Source of the DNA: an uncultured Gellertiella sp.
GTDB taxonomy: Bacteria > Pseudomonadota > Alphaproteobacteria > Rhizobiales > Rhizobiaceae
Direction of reading: 5' to 3'
NCBI RefSeq assembly: GCF_963457605.1
Contig: NZ_OY735139.1
Span: 3,192,001-3,256,000 of the forward strand
Length of the DNA: 64,000 nucleotides
Part shown: in pieces, positions 42,623 through 53,495 of the stretch
How the letters are laid out: each line of letters opens with the position of its first letter
Numbering within the stretch: position 1 is the stretch's first letter
Notes under the pieces: model-generated
Database searches by the model: none
Told to the model about the DNA's origin: nothing
What the model saw: the letters and a program-made list of their open reading frames with translations, nothing else
Translations under genes and position numbers: made by a program

Positions 42623-43510
42623 GTGATTAACAAGGCTTCTGCGGTACTGGCGGGGATCGCCACACTGCTTTTTGCTTCCGGCTCTTACGCCGACCAACCC
42701 AAACCGTGGCAGGTGGACCTGCAGCAGGCCGCAAGCCCTGTGATGTCCGACATTCGCTGGTTTGAACATTATACACTGTGGTTCATCGTACCGATCACGC
42801 TTTTCGTGTTGCTGCTGCTGATCGTGGTCGTGGTGAAGTTCCGCGCCGGCGCGAACCCGGTGCCGTCGAAGACCAGCCACAACACGCTGATCGAGATCGT
42901 CTGGACGGTCGGTCCGGTGCTGGTGCTGCTGTTCCTCGCCATTCCGTCGTTCAATCTCCTGAACAAGGAACTGATCCTGCCGGAAAAGCCTGACGTGACC
43001 GTCAAGGCGACCGCCTCGCAGTGGCAGTGGAATTATGAATACCAGCTCGACAAGCCGGTTGCCTTCGACAGCTACATGCTGAAGCCCGAAGACCGCCAGG
43101 CCGCAGGCAAGACCGACCTTGCCCTTTATCCGCGCCTTCTGGCTGCCGATAACGAAATGGTGCTGCCGGTCGGCAAGTCGATCCGCATGCTGGTGACCGC
43201 AGTTCCGACCGACGTGATCCATTCCTTCGCGTTGCCGGCCTTTGGCGTCAAGATCGACGCCGTGCCCGGCCGTCTCAACGAGACCTGGTTCATGGCGGAG
43301 AAGGAAGGCCTCTATTACGGCCAGTGCTCCGAGCTTTGCGGCAAGGACCACGCCTTCATGCCGATCGCGATCCGCGTCGTCTCCGAAGACAAGTACAAGG
43401 CCTGGTTGGCTGCCGCCAGCACCGATCTCGCCAAGGCGAACAAGGACATCATGGCTGCCACGGACGGGCCGGCCAAGACTGTCAATGTCGCCCAGAACAC
43501 TGCACAATAA
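42623..43510 (+). CDS. coxB: Cytochrome c oxidase subunit II
   Basis: CuA-carrying subunit of the aa3 terminal oxidase, taking electrons from cytochrome c. It is 295 aa. A signal peptide (LAGIATLLFASGSYA) and two membrane helices (about 50-75 and 92-112) precede the periplasmic cupredoxin domain with the CuA site: VPTDVIHSFALPAFG (His) and YGQCSELCGKDHAFMPI (Cys-x3-Cys, His, Met). GTG at 42623 follows GAGGGAG. It is the first gene of the cox operon, directly behind the FNR/FixK box. Confidence 0.97.
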   Translation: MINKASAVLAGIATLLFASGSYADQPKPWQVDLQQAASPVMSDIRWFEHYTLWFIVPITLFVLLLLIVVVVKFRAGANPVPSKTSHNTLIEIVWTVGPVLVLLFLAIPSFNLLNKELILPEKPDVTVKATASQWQWNYEYQLDKPVAFDSYMLKPEDRQAAGKTDLALYPRLLAADNEMVLPVGKSIRMLVTAVPTDVIHSFALPAFGVKIDAVPGRLNETWFMAEKEGLYYGQCSELCGKDHAFMPIAIRVVSEDKYKAWLAAASTDLAKANKDIMAATDGPAKTVNVAQNTAQ

Positions 43511-43522
43511 GCCAAGGAGTGA

Positions 43523-45220
<1,698 letters not shown>

Positions 45221-45234
45221 GATGCATCCATCCT

Positions 45235-45266
45235 CCGGACGCCGCCCGCATGAAAGCGGCGTCCGG
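45235..45266 (+). terminator. Hairpin between coxA and ctaB (possible attenuator)
   Basis: Perfect 11-bp stem CCGGACGCCGC / GCGGCGTCCGG (45235-45245 and 45256-45266) with a 10-nt loop, followed only by GTTCT, not a real T-run. It probably gives partial termination or protects the coxBA part of the message from decay, lowering ctaB output relative to coxBA. Confidence 0.5.
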
Positions 45267-45320
45267 GTTCTGGCCGGTGCCGCTTCCTGCTCCGGGCCAT
45301 GTATTCAGGACCTGATTGAT

Positions 45321-46274
45321 ATGACAGTTTTGGAAAATCACGACGACAGCATCACCGAAGGCCTCAGCCTTTCGGAAGCCGGTGCGCGTGACTTTTTTGA
45401 ACTGTTGAAGCCGCGTGTCATGTCGCTGGTCGTCTTCACCGCCTTTGCCGGACTGGTGCTTGCACCGGGCCATGTCAATCCGCTGCTGGGCTTCATTGCC
45501 ATTCTCTGCATTGCCGTCGGGGCCGGTGCCTCGGGCGCGCTCAACATGTGGTATGATGCCGATATCGACGCGGTTATGACCCGCACCGCCAGGCGGCCTA
45601 TTCCCTCCGGGCGAATTCGCGGCAAGGAGGCGCTGGCCTTCGGCGTGACGCTTTCCTGCTTCTCGGTGGCCATCCTCGGCCTTGCCGTCAACTGGCTGTC
45701 GGCAGGCCTGCTCGCCTTCACCATATTCTTCTATGCCGTCGTCTACACGATGTGGCTGAAGCGCTGGACGCCGCAGAACATCGTGATCGGCGGTGCCTCC
45801 GGTGCCTTCCCGCCGATGATCGGCTATGCTGCCGTCACCGGCACCGTCTCGCTCGACAGTATCGTGCTGTTCCTGATCATCTTCTTCTGGACGCCGGCGC
45901 ATTTCTGGGCGCTGGCGCTGTTCAAGATGCGCGATTACGGCTCGGTCGGCGTGCCGATGCTGCCGAATGTGGCGGGCGAGGGGGTCACCAAGGTGCAGAT
46001 CCTGCTCTATACGGTGCTGACGGTCATCGCCTCGGTGGTGCCGGTGCTGCTGCATACTGCAAGCCTCGGCTATGGCATCTTTGCCGCCGTGCTCGGGGCC
46101 GTCTTCCTTGTCTCAGCCGTCAAGGTCTACCGGATGCCCGAAGGCGACGAGAAGATGGTGCCTGCCAAGAAGATGTTTGCCTGGTCGATCTTCTATCTGT
46201 TCGCGATCTTCTCCGCGCTGATGGCCGATCATCTCATCCAGTCCCTGTACTCCGTTTCGGGAGGTCACGCGTGA
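45321..46274 (+). CDS. ctaB: Heme O synthase (protoheme IX farnesyltransferase)
   Basis: Adds a farnesyl group to heme B to make heme O on the way to heme A. It is 317 aa with about nine membrane helices. The prenyl-diphosphate motif is [28 protein letters not shown] (first half [15 protein letters not shown]), with a second aspartate-rich loop around [15 protein letters not shown]. The start is ATG 45321 with AGGA 10 nt upstream; the long upstream frame is ignored. The next gene begins within its stop codon. Confidence 0.96.
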   Translation: MTVLENHDDSITEGLSLSEAGARDFFELLKPRVMSLVVFTAFAGLVLAPGHVNPLLGFIAILCIAVGAGASGALNMWYDADIDAVMTRTARRPIPSGRIRGKEALAFGVTLSCFSVAILGLAVNWLSAGLLAFTIFFYAVVYTMWLKRWTPQNIVIGGASGAFPPMIGYAAVTGTVSLDSIVLFLIIFFWTPAHFWALALFKMRDYGSVGVPMLPNVAGEGVTKVQILLYTVLTVIASVVPVLLHTASLGYGIFAAVLGAVFLVSAVKVYRMPEGDEKMVPAKKMFAWSIFYLFAIFSALMADHLIQSLYSVSGGHA

Positions 46275-46411
46275 TCGAAACTGTTCAAATGACGGAAGCC
46301 CAGCGCAAGTCGCGCCGCAGCCGCAATGTGGCGCTTGGCTTCGTGCTCGCCTTTCTGGTCGTGCTGTTCTACGTGATGACCTGGGCCAAGTTCGGGGCCT
46401 TCCATGGCTGA
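46271..46411 (+). CDS. CoxF-type small membrane protein of the cox operon, 46 aa
   Basis: Short gene between ctaB and ctaG, encoding a basic N-terminus ([13 protein letters not shown] region) and a single membrane helix ([20 protein letters not shown]). The GTG start at 46271 overlaps the ctaB stop (GTGA) and has GGAGGT 6 nt upstream; the ATG at 46289 has no ribosome site. Its stop overlaps the ctaG start. Such CoxF-like proteins occur at this place in alphaproteobacterial cox operons and are probably accessory to oxidase assembly. Confidence 0.8.
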   Translation: MIETVQMTEAQRKSRRSRNVALGFVLAFLVVLFYVMTWAKFGAFHG

Positions 46412-47015
46412 CGAACACCCGCCCATGGCTGCCCCCCGACGCCCGCGCAACAACGGCGCGGTCGTCGCGATGTGCCTGACCTTCGTGGTCGGCATGGCTG
46501 GCATGTCCTATGCGGCGGTTCCGCTTTACCGGATGTTCTGCGCCGCAACGGGCTATAACGGCACGACGAAGCGGGTGGAGCAGGTCTCCGACACGATCCT
46601 CGACAGGAAGGTTACGGTGTCCTTCGATGCCAATGTGGCGGCGGGCCTGCCCTGGGCCTTTACGGCTGACCAGCGTGACATCACCATGAAGATCGGCGAA
46701 ACCGTCGAGGCGGATTTCGAGATCCAGAACAGGTCTGACAAGGTCTCCGTCGGCCAGGCGCGCTTCAATGTGTCGCCGATGCAGGCGGCGGCCTATTTCA
46801 ACAAGATCCAGTGCTTCTGCTTTGAACGGACAGAGCTGAAGCCCGGTGAAGAACGGCACATACCGGTGGTCTTCTATATCGATCCGGCTATCGTCCAGGC
46901 GGCGGAGAGCAGTTCGGTCGGAACGATCACCCTGTCCTACACCTTCTACCCACAGGATGACGCCAAACCCGTCGCCCAGAATGTGGTGAAGGCAGCAGGA
47001 CAAAAGCAACTTTAA
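46404..47015 (+). CDS. ctaG: Cytochrome c oxidase assembly protein CtaG (Cox11)
   Basis: Copper chaperone that inserts CuB into subunit I. It is 203 aa with a single N-terminal membrane anchor ([20 protein letters not shown]) and a periplasmic domain carrying the copper motif [16 protein letters not shown] (Cys-Phe-Cys). [10 protein letters not shown] supplies the additional Cys near the membrane. ATG at 46404 overlaps the stop of the small CoxF-like gene. Confidence 0.96.
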   Translation: MADEHPPMAAPRRPRNNGAVVAMCLTFVVGMAGMSYAAVPLYRMFCAATGYNGTTKRVEQVSDTILDRKVTVSFDANVAAGLPWAFTADQRDITMKIGETVEADFEIQNRSDKVSVGQARFNVSPMQAAAYFNKIQCFCFERTELKPGEERHIPVVFYIDPAIVQAAESSSVGTITLSYTFYPQDDAKPVAQNVVKAAGQKQL

Positions 47016-47077
47016 CAGACATGCACCCGGATATTTTGGGTGCATCAAGGCAAGCAAGACATTCGGGGATAGCTGAA

Positions 47078-47956
47078 ATGGCTGATGCTCATCAGAAAAA
47101 CCATGACTACCACATTATCGATCCTAGCCCGTGGCCCTTCCTGGGCTCGGTCGGCGCCTTCATCATGGCCATGGGCGGCATCGCCTTCATGCGCTATCTG
47201 GCAGGCGGTTCGTTCAAGCTGTTCGGCGCGGAACTGGCCAATCCCTGGCTGTTCTTCATCGGCCTGTCGGTCGTTCTCTACACCATGTTCGGCTGGTGGT
47301 CGGATACGGTAAAGGAAGCCCATGAGGGCCATCATACCCGCGTCGTGTCGCTGCACCTGCGCTATGGCATGATGATGTTCATCGCCTCTGAAGTGATGTT
47401 CTTCGTCGCCTGGTTCTGGGCCTTCTTCGATGCCAGCCTCTATTCCGGCGAAGCCATCCAGATGTCGCGCGTTGCCTTTACCGGTGGCCAGTGGCCGCCG
47501 AAGGGCATCGAGGTTCTCGATCCCTGGCACCTGCCGATCTACAACACCGTCATCCTGCTTTTGTCGGGCACGGCGGTGACCTGGGCCCACCATGCGCTGC
47601 TGCATGGCGACCGCAAGGGTCTGGTGCGCGGCCTGCTGCTGACCGTGCTGCTTGGGGCGCTGTTCTCCTTCGTGCAGGGCTGGGAATATGCCCATGCGCC
47701 GTTCGACTTCAAGAACTCGATCTATGGCGCAACCTTCTTCATGGCGACCGGCTTCCACGGTTTCCACGTGCTGGTCGGCACGATCTTCCTGATCGTCTGC
47801 CTGCTGCGGGCGCTGAAGGGCGATTTCACCCCGAAGCAGCATTTCGGCTTCGAGGCGGCTGCCTGGTACTGGCACTTCGTCGACGTGGTCTGGTTGTTCC
47901 TGTTCTTCGCCGTTTACATCTGGGGCGGCTGGGGCGCACCGCTGGCGCATGGCTGA
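47078..47956 (+). CDS. coxC: Cytochrome c oxidase subunit III
   Basis: Structural subunit that stabilises the aa3 oxidase, 292 aa with seven membrane helices. Motifs: HDYHIIDPSPWPFLGSVGAF, FIASEVMFFVAWFWAFFDAS, TGFHGFHVLVGTIFL and AAWYWHFVDVVWLFLFFAVY. ATG 47078 is chosen, since the frame from 47021 lacks a ribosome site. A strong intrinsic terminator follows, so it closes the main cox transcript. Confidence 0.97.
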   Translation: MADAHQKNHDYHIIDPSPWPFLGSVGAFIMAMGGIAFMRYLAGGSFKLFGAELANPWLFFIGLSVVLYTMFGWWSDTVKEAHEGHHTRVVSLHLRYGMMMFIASEVMFFVAWFWAFFDASLYSGEAIQMSRVAFTGGQWPPKGIEVLDPWHLPIYNTVILLLSGTAVTWAHHALLHGDRKGLVRGLLLTVLLGALFSFVQGWEYAHAPFDFKNSIYGATFFMATGFHGFHVLVGTIFLIVCLLRALKGDFTPKQHFGFEAAAWYWHFVDVVWLFLFFAVYIWGGWGAPLAHG

Positions 47957-47980
47957 ACGGTCCTGCCCGTGACTTCGTTG

Positions 47981-48008
47981 AAATGGCGGCTCCGGCCGCC
48001 ATTTTTGC
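47981..48008 (+). terminator. Intrinsic terminator after coxC
   Basis: AAATGGCGGC (47981-47990), loop TCCG, GCCGCCATTT (47995-48004) then T: a perfect 10-bp stem running into a T-tract. It separates coxB-coxC from the DUF983-SURF1 pair, 93 bp further on. Confidence 0.85.
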
Positions 48009-48100
48009 ATTCGGGAGATCCCTGCGGCATTGCCGCCGATTGATCGCCCCGGTTATCCGGCCTATCTACTGTTCCACCCTTTTGATCTGGAAAATCTGCC

Positions 48101-48484
48101 ATGAGCGAAGACAATGCCCATTACCCGCCGGTCGATCCCGTGATGACCGGGCTGAAGGGCTGCTGCCCGCGCTGCGGCAATGGCAAGCTGTTCAACGGCC
48201 TGCTGAAGGTGGCGCCGCGCTGCAATGCCTGCGGGCTGGATTATTCTTTTGTCGATGCGGGGGATGGTCCTGTTGTCTTCGTCATGCTGATCGTCGGCTT
48301 CGTGGTCATGGGTCTGGTGCTCTGGACTGAATTCAATTTCCATCCGCCGGTCTGGCTGCATCTCCTGCTCTGGGGTCCGGTGACGCTGGTGATGGTGGTC
48401 ACCGTCCAGCGGCTGATCAAGGGCCTGCTGATCGCGCTCCAGTACCGCAACAATGCCGGCCAGGGGACCATCGACCGTGGCTGA
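48101..48484 (+). CDS. DUF983 family protein
   Basis: A 127-residue protein with a zinc-ribbon-like N-terminus (CCPRCGNGKLF ... RCNACGLDY) and two membrane helices (about residues 58-78 and 84-104). DUF983 proteins often sit next to cytochrome oxidase genes, so a role in oxidase assembly is likely but unproven. ATG 48101 with GGAAAA upstream. SURF1 begins 8 bp before its stop. Confidence 0.88.
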   Translation: MSEDNAHYPPVDPVMTGLKGCCPRCGNGKLFNGLLKVAPRCNACGLDYSFVDAGDGPVVFVMLIVGFVVMGLVLWTEFNFHPPVWLHLLLWGPVTLVMVVTVQRLIKGLLIALQYRNNAGQGTIDRG

Positions 48485-49217
48485 GCCGGCGCTGCGGATG
48501 TCGTCTTCGAAACGGGGGCTGACGGCGCTCGCCGTGCTGGTGGTGCTTGCCATCCTGCTGGCGCTTGGCACCTGGCAGGTGCAGCGGCTCGCCTGGAAGG
48601 AAGCGCTGCTGGCTGAAATGGATCAGCGGGTCCATGAGACGCCCCTGGCGCTCTCCGACATGGAAGCTCTGGCGGCAAAGGGCGGCGATGTCGACTATCG
48701 TCCGATGGTGGTGACCGGCCGCTATGACAACAGCCGCGAACGGCATTTCCTCGCGACCTATCAGGGCGAAAGCGGCTTTTACATCTACACGCCATTGCTT
48801 CTCGCTGATGGCCGCAGCCTCTTCGTCAACCGGGGCTTCGTGCCCTATGGCAACAAGGAACCGGAAAGCCGCGTCCTCGGACAATTGACCGATGTGGTTG
48901 ATGTGACCGGGCTGGCGCGGGCAAAGCTCGCGGAAAAACCCTCCTTCGTCGTGCCGGAAAACGATCTGGCGAAAAACGTCTTCTACTGGAAGGATCTCGG
49001 CGCCATGGCCTCGAGCACAGGTCTCGATCCCGCGAGAACCGTGCCCTTCTTTCTCGATGCCGCACGAACGGAAATCCCCGGCGGCATGCCGATTGGCGGA
49101 GTCACCATCATCGAACTGCCAAACAATCACCTGCAATATGCGGTGACCTGGTACGGCCTGGCGGCCGTGCTGCTGGTGATTTCGCTGATTGGCTGGTGGC
49201 GCGGACGCAAAAGCTGA
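48477..49217 (+). CDS. SURF1 family cytochrome oxidase biogenesis protein
   Basis: Assembly factor that helps heme A insertion into subunit I. It is 246 aa with N-terminal (ALAVLVVLAILLALGTWQVQRL) and C-terminal (YGLAAVLLVISLIGWW) membrane helices around a periplasmic domain. Signatures are GTWQVQRLAWK, YRPMVVTGRYD, VNRGFVP and NNHLQYAVTWYGLA. GTG 48477 overlaps the DUF983 gene and has AGGGGA upstream; ATG 48498 is the alternative. A terminator follows. Confidence 0.93.
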   Translation: MAEPALRMSSSKRGLTALAVLVVLAILLALGTWQVQRLAWKEALLAEMDQRVHETPLALSDMEALAAKGGDVDYRPMVVTGRYDNSRERHFLATYQGESGFYIYTPLLLADGRSLFVNRGFVPYGNKEPESRVLGQLTDVVDVTGLARAKLAEKPSFVVPENDLAKNVFYWKDLGAMASSTGLDPARTVPFFLDAARTEIPGGMPIGGVTIIELPNNHLQYAVTWYGLAAVLLVISLIGWWRGRKS

Positions 49218-49641
49218 CCATCGTCCACTATTGAAGCAGATGCTTGAATGCGCTATGGTCAAGAAGTGGAGGACGGGCACCTATCCCGCCCTCCGACGCC
49301 TAAAGCAGGAATGTGACCCGCACGGCGACAAGCCATCCCGTGCGGGTTTTCCTGACTTCAAGCGTGATGCTCACTGGAAATTTCATCATTCCCATTTGCG
49401 TCACTCCTTGCTGCGCGGCAAAGCCACTTGCCTGTGCCCGAGCGGCTCATCCCCTCGGGCGCGCCGGATGGCGCGGTGCATGCTGCTTTTGCCGACAGCA
49501 GGCCGAGCCTGTCAAAAATCAAAAATAAGAAAACGCTAAAATATCGGACCGCCGTTGCCGGAGGGATGTGATTTCCCTGGTCCAAACCCCATTTCCCTTT
49601 GCGTCAAATGTGCTAAATCGGCGGCAGGCAAGGAAAGCGGC
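49218..49641. other. 424-bp intergenic region with a terminator
   Basis: No gene is supported. It contains a hairpin at 49268-49294 (GGAGGACGGG / CCCGCCCTCC, one mismatch, no T-run), the intrinsic terminator at 49317-49350, an AT-rich stretch around 49510-49550 (likely ispH promoter region) and the ispH ribosome site AGGAAAG. Confidence 0.6.
49317..49350 (+). terminator. Intrinsic terminator after SURF1
   Basis: CCCGCACGG (49317-49325) pairs with CCGTGCGGG (49338-49346), loop 12 nt, followed by TTTT. It lies 100 bp after the SURF1 stop and separates the oxidase region from ispH. Confidence 0.8.
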
Positions 49642-50646
49642 ATGACTCTCACTTCAAGACCCCCCTTAACGATCCGGCTCTGCGGCCCGCGCGGTTTTTG
49701 TGCGGGTGTCGACCGGGCCATCCAGATCGTCGTGCTGGCGCTGAAATCCTATGGCGCACCGGTCTATGTCCGTCATGAGATCGTGCATAACCGCTATGTG
49801 GTCGAAGGGCTGGAGGCAAAGGGGGCGGTATTTGTCGAGGAACTCGACGAGATCCCCCCCGAGCATCGCCATCAGCCGGTGGTGTTTTCCGCCCATGGCG
49901 TGCCGAAATCGGTTCCGGCGGATGCCGAGGCGCGCAAGCTCTTCTATCTCGATGCGACCTGCCCGCTGGTCTCCAAGGTCCACAAGCAGGCGATGCGCCA
50001 CCAGCGGCTCGGTCGCCATATCGTGCTGATCGGCCATGCCGGGCATCCCGAGGTGATCGGCACCATGGGGCAATTGCCGGAAGGATCGGTGTCGCTGATC
50101 GAGACGATTGCCGATGTCGATGCCTTCGAGGCCGAAGATCCGCGCAATCTCGGCTATGTCACCCAGACGACGCTGTCGGTGGATGATACGGCCGAAGTCA
50201 TCGCCCGGCTGCAGCAACGCTTTCCGGAACTGACCGCCCCTTCCGCCGACAGTATCTGCTATGCCACCACCAACCGGCAGGAGGCGGTCAAGCAGGCGGC
50301 CCCGGGCTGCGACCTGTTCCTGATCGTCGGGGCGCCGAATTCCTCGAATTCGAAGCGGCTGGTGGAGGTGGCGCTGCGCGCCGGTGCCAAACGCGCCATC
50401 CTGGTGCAGCGGGCGTCGGAGATCGACTGGGACGACGCGGGGCAGATTGCTACTGTCGGCCTCTCCGCCGGTGCATCCGCTCCCGAAGTGATCGTCAACG
50501 AGATCATCGAGGCGTTTCGCGCCCGCTATGCGGCAACCGTCGAGCTTGCCGATACGGTGGAGGAAAACGAGCATTTCCTGGTCAACCGGGAACTGCGCAA
50601 CATCGAACTGACGCAGGCCGACATGGCTTTCGTAAACGGGGAATAA
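49642..50646 (+). CDS. ispH: 4-hydroxy-3-methylbut-2-enyl diphosphate reductase
   Basis: Iron-sulfur enzyme of the last MEP-pathway step, making IPP and DMAPP. It is 334 aa. The cluster cysteines lie in [27 protein letters not shown] and [27 protein letters not shown] and [15 protein letters not shown] are also diagnostic. ATG 49642 follows AGGAAAG. thrB starts 6 bp after the stop, giving an ispH-thrB-rnhA operon. Confidence 0.97.
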   Translation: MTLTSRPPLTIRLCGPRGFCAGVDRAIQIVVLALKSYGAPVYVRHEIVHNRYVVEGLEAKGAVFVEELDEIPPEHRHQPVVFSAHGVPKSVPADAEARKLFYLDATCPLVSKVHKQAMRHQRLGRHIVLIGHAGHPEVIGTMGQLPEGSVSLIETIADVDAFEAEDPRNLGYVTQTTLSVDDTAEVIARLQQRFPELTAPSADSICYATTNRQEAVKQAAPGCDLFLIVGAPNSSNSKRLVEVALRAGAKRAILVQRASEIDWDDAGQIATVGLSAGASAPEVIVNEIIEAFRARYAATVELADTVEENEHFLVNRELRNIELTQADMAFVNGE

Positions 50647-50652
50647 TGGGCC

Positions 50653-51615
50653 GTGGCCGTCTATACCGATATCAGCGAAGACGATCTGAAGTGCTTTCTG
50701 GCCGAATACGAGGTGGGGACGCTCCTCTCCTACAAGGGGATTGCCGAGGGGGTGGAAAACTCGAATTTCCTGCTCCACACCAGCACCGAACCGCTGATCC
50801 TGACGCTCTATGAAAAGCGGGTGGACAAGGGTGACCTGCCGTTTTTTCTCGGGCTGATGCAGCATCTGGCCGCCGCAGGCCTGTCCTGCCCCCTGCCGCT
50901 GGCGCGCCGGGATGGCGCAATGCTCGGCGAACTCTCGGGCCGCCCCGCTGCGCTGATTTCCTTCCTTGAGGGCATGTGGCTGCGCAAGCCGGAGGCCAGG
51001 CATTGCCGCGAGGTCGGCAAGGCGCTGGCCGCCATGCATGTCGCCGGGGCGAATTTCGCCATCAAGCGGCCGAATGCCCTGTCGCTTGCCGGCTGGCGGG
51101 AGCTCTGGGACAGGTCGGAAGCCCGGGCCGACGAGGTGGAGACGGGGCTTTCCGCCGAGATTCGCGGCGAAATGGCGGAGCTTGAAACCCGCTGGCCGAA
51201 GGACCTGCCTGCGGGTGTCATCCATGCCGACCTGTTTCCGGACAATGTCTTCTTCATCGGCGACGACCTCTCCGGTCTCATTGATTTCTATTTCGCCTGC
51301 AACGACCTGCTCGCCTATGACGTGTCGATCTGCCTCAATGCCTGGTGCTTCGAGAAGGACGGGTCTTACAACATCACCAAGGGCAAGGCGCTGCTTGAGG
51401 GCTACCAGTCTGTCCGCCCGATGTCGGCCGCCGAACTCGATGCGCTGCCGGTTCTTTCACGCGGTTCGGCGCTCCGGTTCTTCCTGACACGGCTCTATGA
51501 CTGGCTGACCACGCCCGCAGGTGCGCTGGTGGTCAAGAAGGACCCGCTTGAATATCTGAAGAAGCTGCGCTTCCACCGGCAGGTGGGCTCGGTTTCGGAA
51601 TATGGATTGATATGA
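50653..51615 (+). CDS. thrB: Homoserine kinase (ThrB, choline-kinase-fold type)
   Basis: Phosphorylates homoserine for threonine synthesis. It is 320 aa of the APH/choline-kinase fold: [11 protein letters not shown] near the nucleotide loop, [14 protein letters not shown] (catalytic Asp/Asn) and [20 protein letters not shown] (metal-binding Asp). GTG start at 50653. It lies in one operon with ispH and rnhA; thrC, the next pathway step, is at the end of this window. Confidence 0.95.
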   Translation: MAVYTDISEDDLKCFLAEYEVGTLLSYKGIAEGVENSNFLLHTSTEPLILTLYEKRVDKGDLPFFLGLMQHLAAAGLSCPLPLARRDGAMLGELSGRPAALISFLEGMWLRKPEARHCREVGKALAAMHVAGANFAIKRPNALSLAGWRELWDRSEARADEVETGLSAEIRGEMAELETRWPKDLPAGVIHADLFPDNVFFIGDDLSGLIDFYFACNDLLAYDVSICLNAWCFEKDGSYNITKGKALLEGYQSVRPMSAAELDALPVLSRGSALRFFLTRLYDWLTTPAGALVVKKDPLEYLKKLRFHRQVGSVSEYGLI

Positions 51616-52061
51616 CCGGCATGAAGAAGGTGGAGCTTTATACGGATGGAGCCTGTTCGGGCAATCCCGGTCCCGGTGGCTGGGGGGCGATCCTGCGCTA
51701 TGGCGAGGTGGAGAAGGAATTGTTCGGCGGCGAGGCCGACACCACCAACAACCGCATGGAACTGATGGCGGCGATTTCAGGCCTCAACGGGCTGAAAAGT
51801 CCCTGTGAGGTCGATCTCTATACCGACAGCGCCTATGTCAAGGACGGGATCACCAAGTGGATCTTCGGCTGGAAGAAGAATGGCTGGAAAACCGCCGACA
51901 GGAAGCCGGTGAAGAATGCCGAACTCTGGCAACAGCTCGAAGCGGCGCGTGACCGCCACAAGGTCACGCTCCACTGGGTCAAGGGCCATGCCGGCCATCC
52001 GGAAAACGAACGGGCCGACGAACTCGCCCGCAAGGGCATGGAACCGTTCAAGAAGCGGTAG
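51612..52061 (+). CDS. rnhA: Ribonuclease HI
   Basis: Degrades RNA in RNA-DNA hybrids. It is 149 aa. The catalytic acidic residues are in [42 protein letters not shown] and [14 protein letters not shown]. Its ATG overlaps the thrB stop (ATGA). It converges with the TadG-like gene. Confidence 0.97.
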   Translation: MTGMKKVELYTDGACSGNPGPGGWGAILRYGEVEKELFGGEADTTNNRMELMAAISGLNGLKSPCEVDLYTDSAYVKDGITKWIFGWKKNGWKTADRKPVKNAELWQQLEAARDRHKVTLHWVKGHAGHPENERADELARKGMEPFKKR

Positions 52062-52087
52062 TGCCGGATGACCTTGTCCCCGGCTTC

Positions 52088-53473
52088 CTATTGGGTCAGC
52101 CTGGTATCCATGATCTTGTCGGCGAATTTGTTGAACACGTTGAGCAGCGCTGTCGAGTTCTGGATGTTGATCGATTTCGATGGATCGCTGGCGCAGGCCG
52201 TCAGCGCGGCAATCGAGGCGGGCAGCAACTGGCCAACCGAGACGGTAAAGACCGTGATGCCTTTCGATTTCGCCGTATCGCACACCGCCAGCATCTTCTT
52301 GTTGGCCCTGTCGCGTGTCAGCGTGTCATTGGCCGGATCGCCCATGATGTCATAGCCATGGGTGGGATAGGTGGCGCGCATCGAATTGTCACCATCCGTC
52401 ATCAGGATCATGTAGTGCCTTGTGTCGCGACTGTCCGTTGATGCCTCGGCAAAGGGCTCGGAGGGCGTCAGCGTGTTGAGGCCCCAGAGCAGGCCAGCCG
52501 GTATATAGGTTTCCCCATTCGGATAGAGCTCGCCTATCGCCCTGTTCAGCAGGTTGAAGTCCGACGTCAGCGGCGTAATCGCCTGGCCGCAAACATAGTT
52601 CAGGAAGCCCGTATAGGGTATGTTCGGGGAGCTATCGCTTTCGTCCAGCGGCGCATTGCGCGAACCGACGCAGCCGCTCCAGGTCAAGGTGGTGGTCTGG
52701 ACGCTGCATTTTGTGACAGGTGGCCCATAGACGATGTCGGTGCACTGGGAGACGGAAGTATAATAGGGCGCGCCGTCACTGTAGCGGACCTCCGTTACCC
52801 TTCGGCAGGACTGGCTGATGATGGGCTTGTTCGTGGAGCAGATGGTTTCGGATTTGGACGAATCCGCAGGCACGCTGATCCACGGACGTTTTCGGTAGGC
52901 GGTGCCGACATTGACATAGGGCCCAAAGGGAACGATGGCAAAGCGCGCCTTGTTGGCGGCCCTGGCCTGAAAATTGGCGATCAGGGAGCGGCTTGCTGCC
53001 TGCAGATCGGCGAGTTTCTGTCCCTTCATCGACAGCGTGGTATCAAGCACCAGCGCCACATCGACAGGAAAGCCCATGCCCTTCTGGGCTTCGGAAACGA
53101 GGGTGACCTGAAACCCCTCCGGCAGCAGCACCGACCCCATGGCCAGTGGCAAATGCGTGGAGATCACCACCCGCAGCTTTTTGTCCGGACTCATGGACAG
53201 ATCGACAATTTTTGTGCTGCTGCCATAGCGTTCCTTGTTGTTGCCGAAGAAGGCCTTTTCCATCTGGAAGCGGAGGGCAGACTGGGTGGTTGCGCCCGAC
53301 TGGACGACCGTGAGCACGGCGGCATCGGCAGCCGCCTGACTATCCGCACGCCGCGCCAGAGCTGTCGAGATGTCAATGACCAGGGCGGCGAAGCCGCAGA
53401 GCGCGGTTATCAGAATCGCAGTGAAGGTTGCGAAATTTCCGGACCGGTCAGATAACAGCTTCCGAAGCAGCAT
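52088..53473 (-). CDS. TadE/TadG-family pilus assembly protein with VWA-like domain (copy 1)
   Basis: A 461-residue envelope protein. The N-terminal membrane helix with Tad motif (DRSGNFATFTAILITALCGFAALVIDIS) is typical of TadG/Flp pilus minor components. A von Willebrand A-like domain follows (VDVALVLDTTLSMKGQKLADLQ; MILMTDGDNSM). About ten cysteines suggest disulfides in the periplasm. ATG 53473 is the likely start. The IS30-family element ends only about 30 bp upstream, so its native promoter is displaced. It is a close paralogue of the gene at 54.7-56.1 kb. Confidence 0.85.
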   Translation of the reverse strand: MLLRKLLSDRSGNFATFTAILITALCGFAALVIDISTALARRADSQAAADAAVLTVVQSGATTQSALRFQMEKAFFGNNKERYGSSTKIVDLSMSPDKKLRVVISTHLPLAMGSVLLPEGFQVTLVSEAQKGMGFPVDVALVLDTTLSMKGQKLADLQAASRSLIANFQARAANKARFAIVPFGPYVNVGTAYRKRPWISVPADSSKSETICSTNKPIISQSCRRVTEVRYSDGAPYYTSVSQCTDIVYGPPVTKCSVQTTTLTWSGCVGSRNAPLDESDSSPNIPYTGFLNYVCGQAITPLTSDFNLLNRAIGELYPNGETYIPAGLLWGLNTLTPSEPFAEASTDSRDTRHYMILMTDGDNSMRATYPTHGYDIMGDPANDTLTRDRANKKMLAVCDTAKSKGITVFTVSVGQLLPASIAALTACASDPSKSINIQNSTALLNVFNKFADKIMDTRLTQ

Positions 53474-53495
53474 ACTTGTAATACATAGGGCGGTC

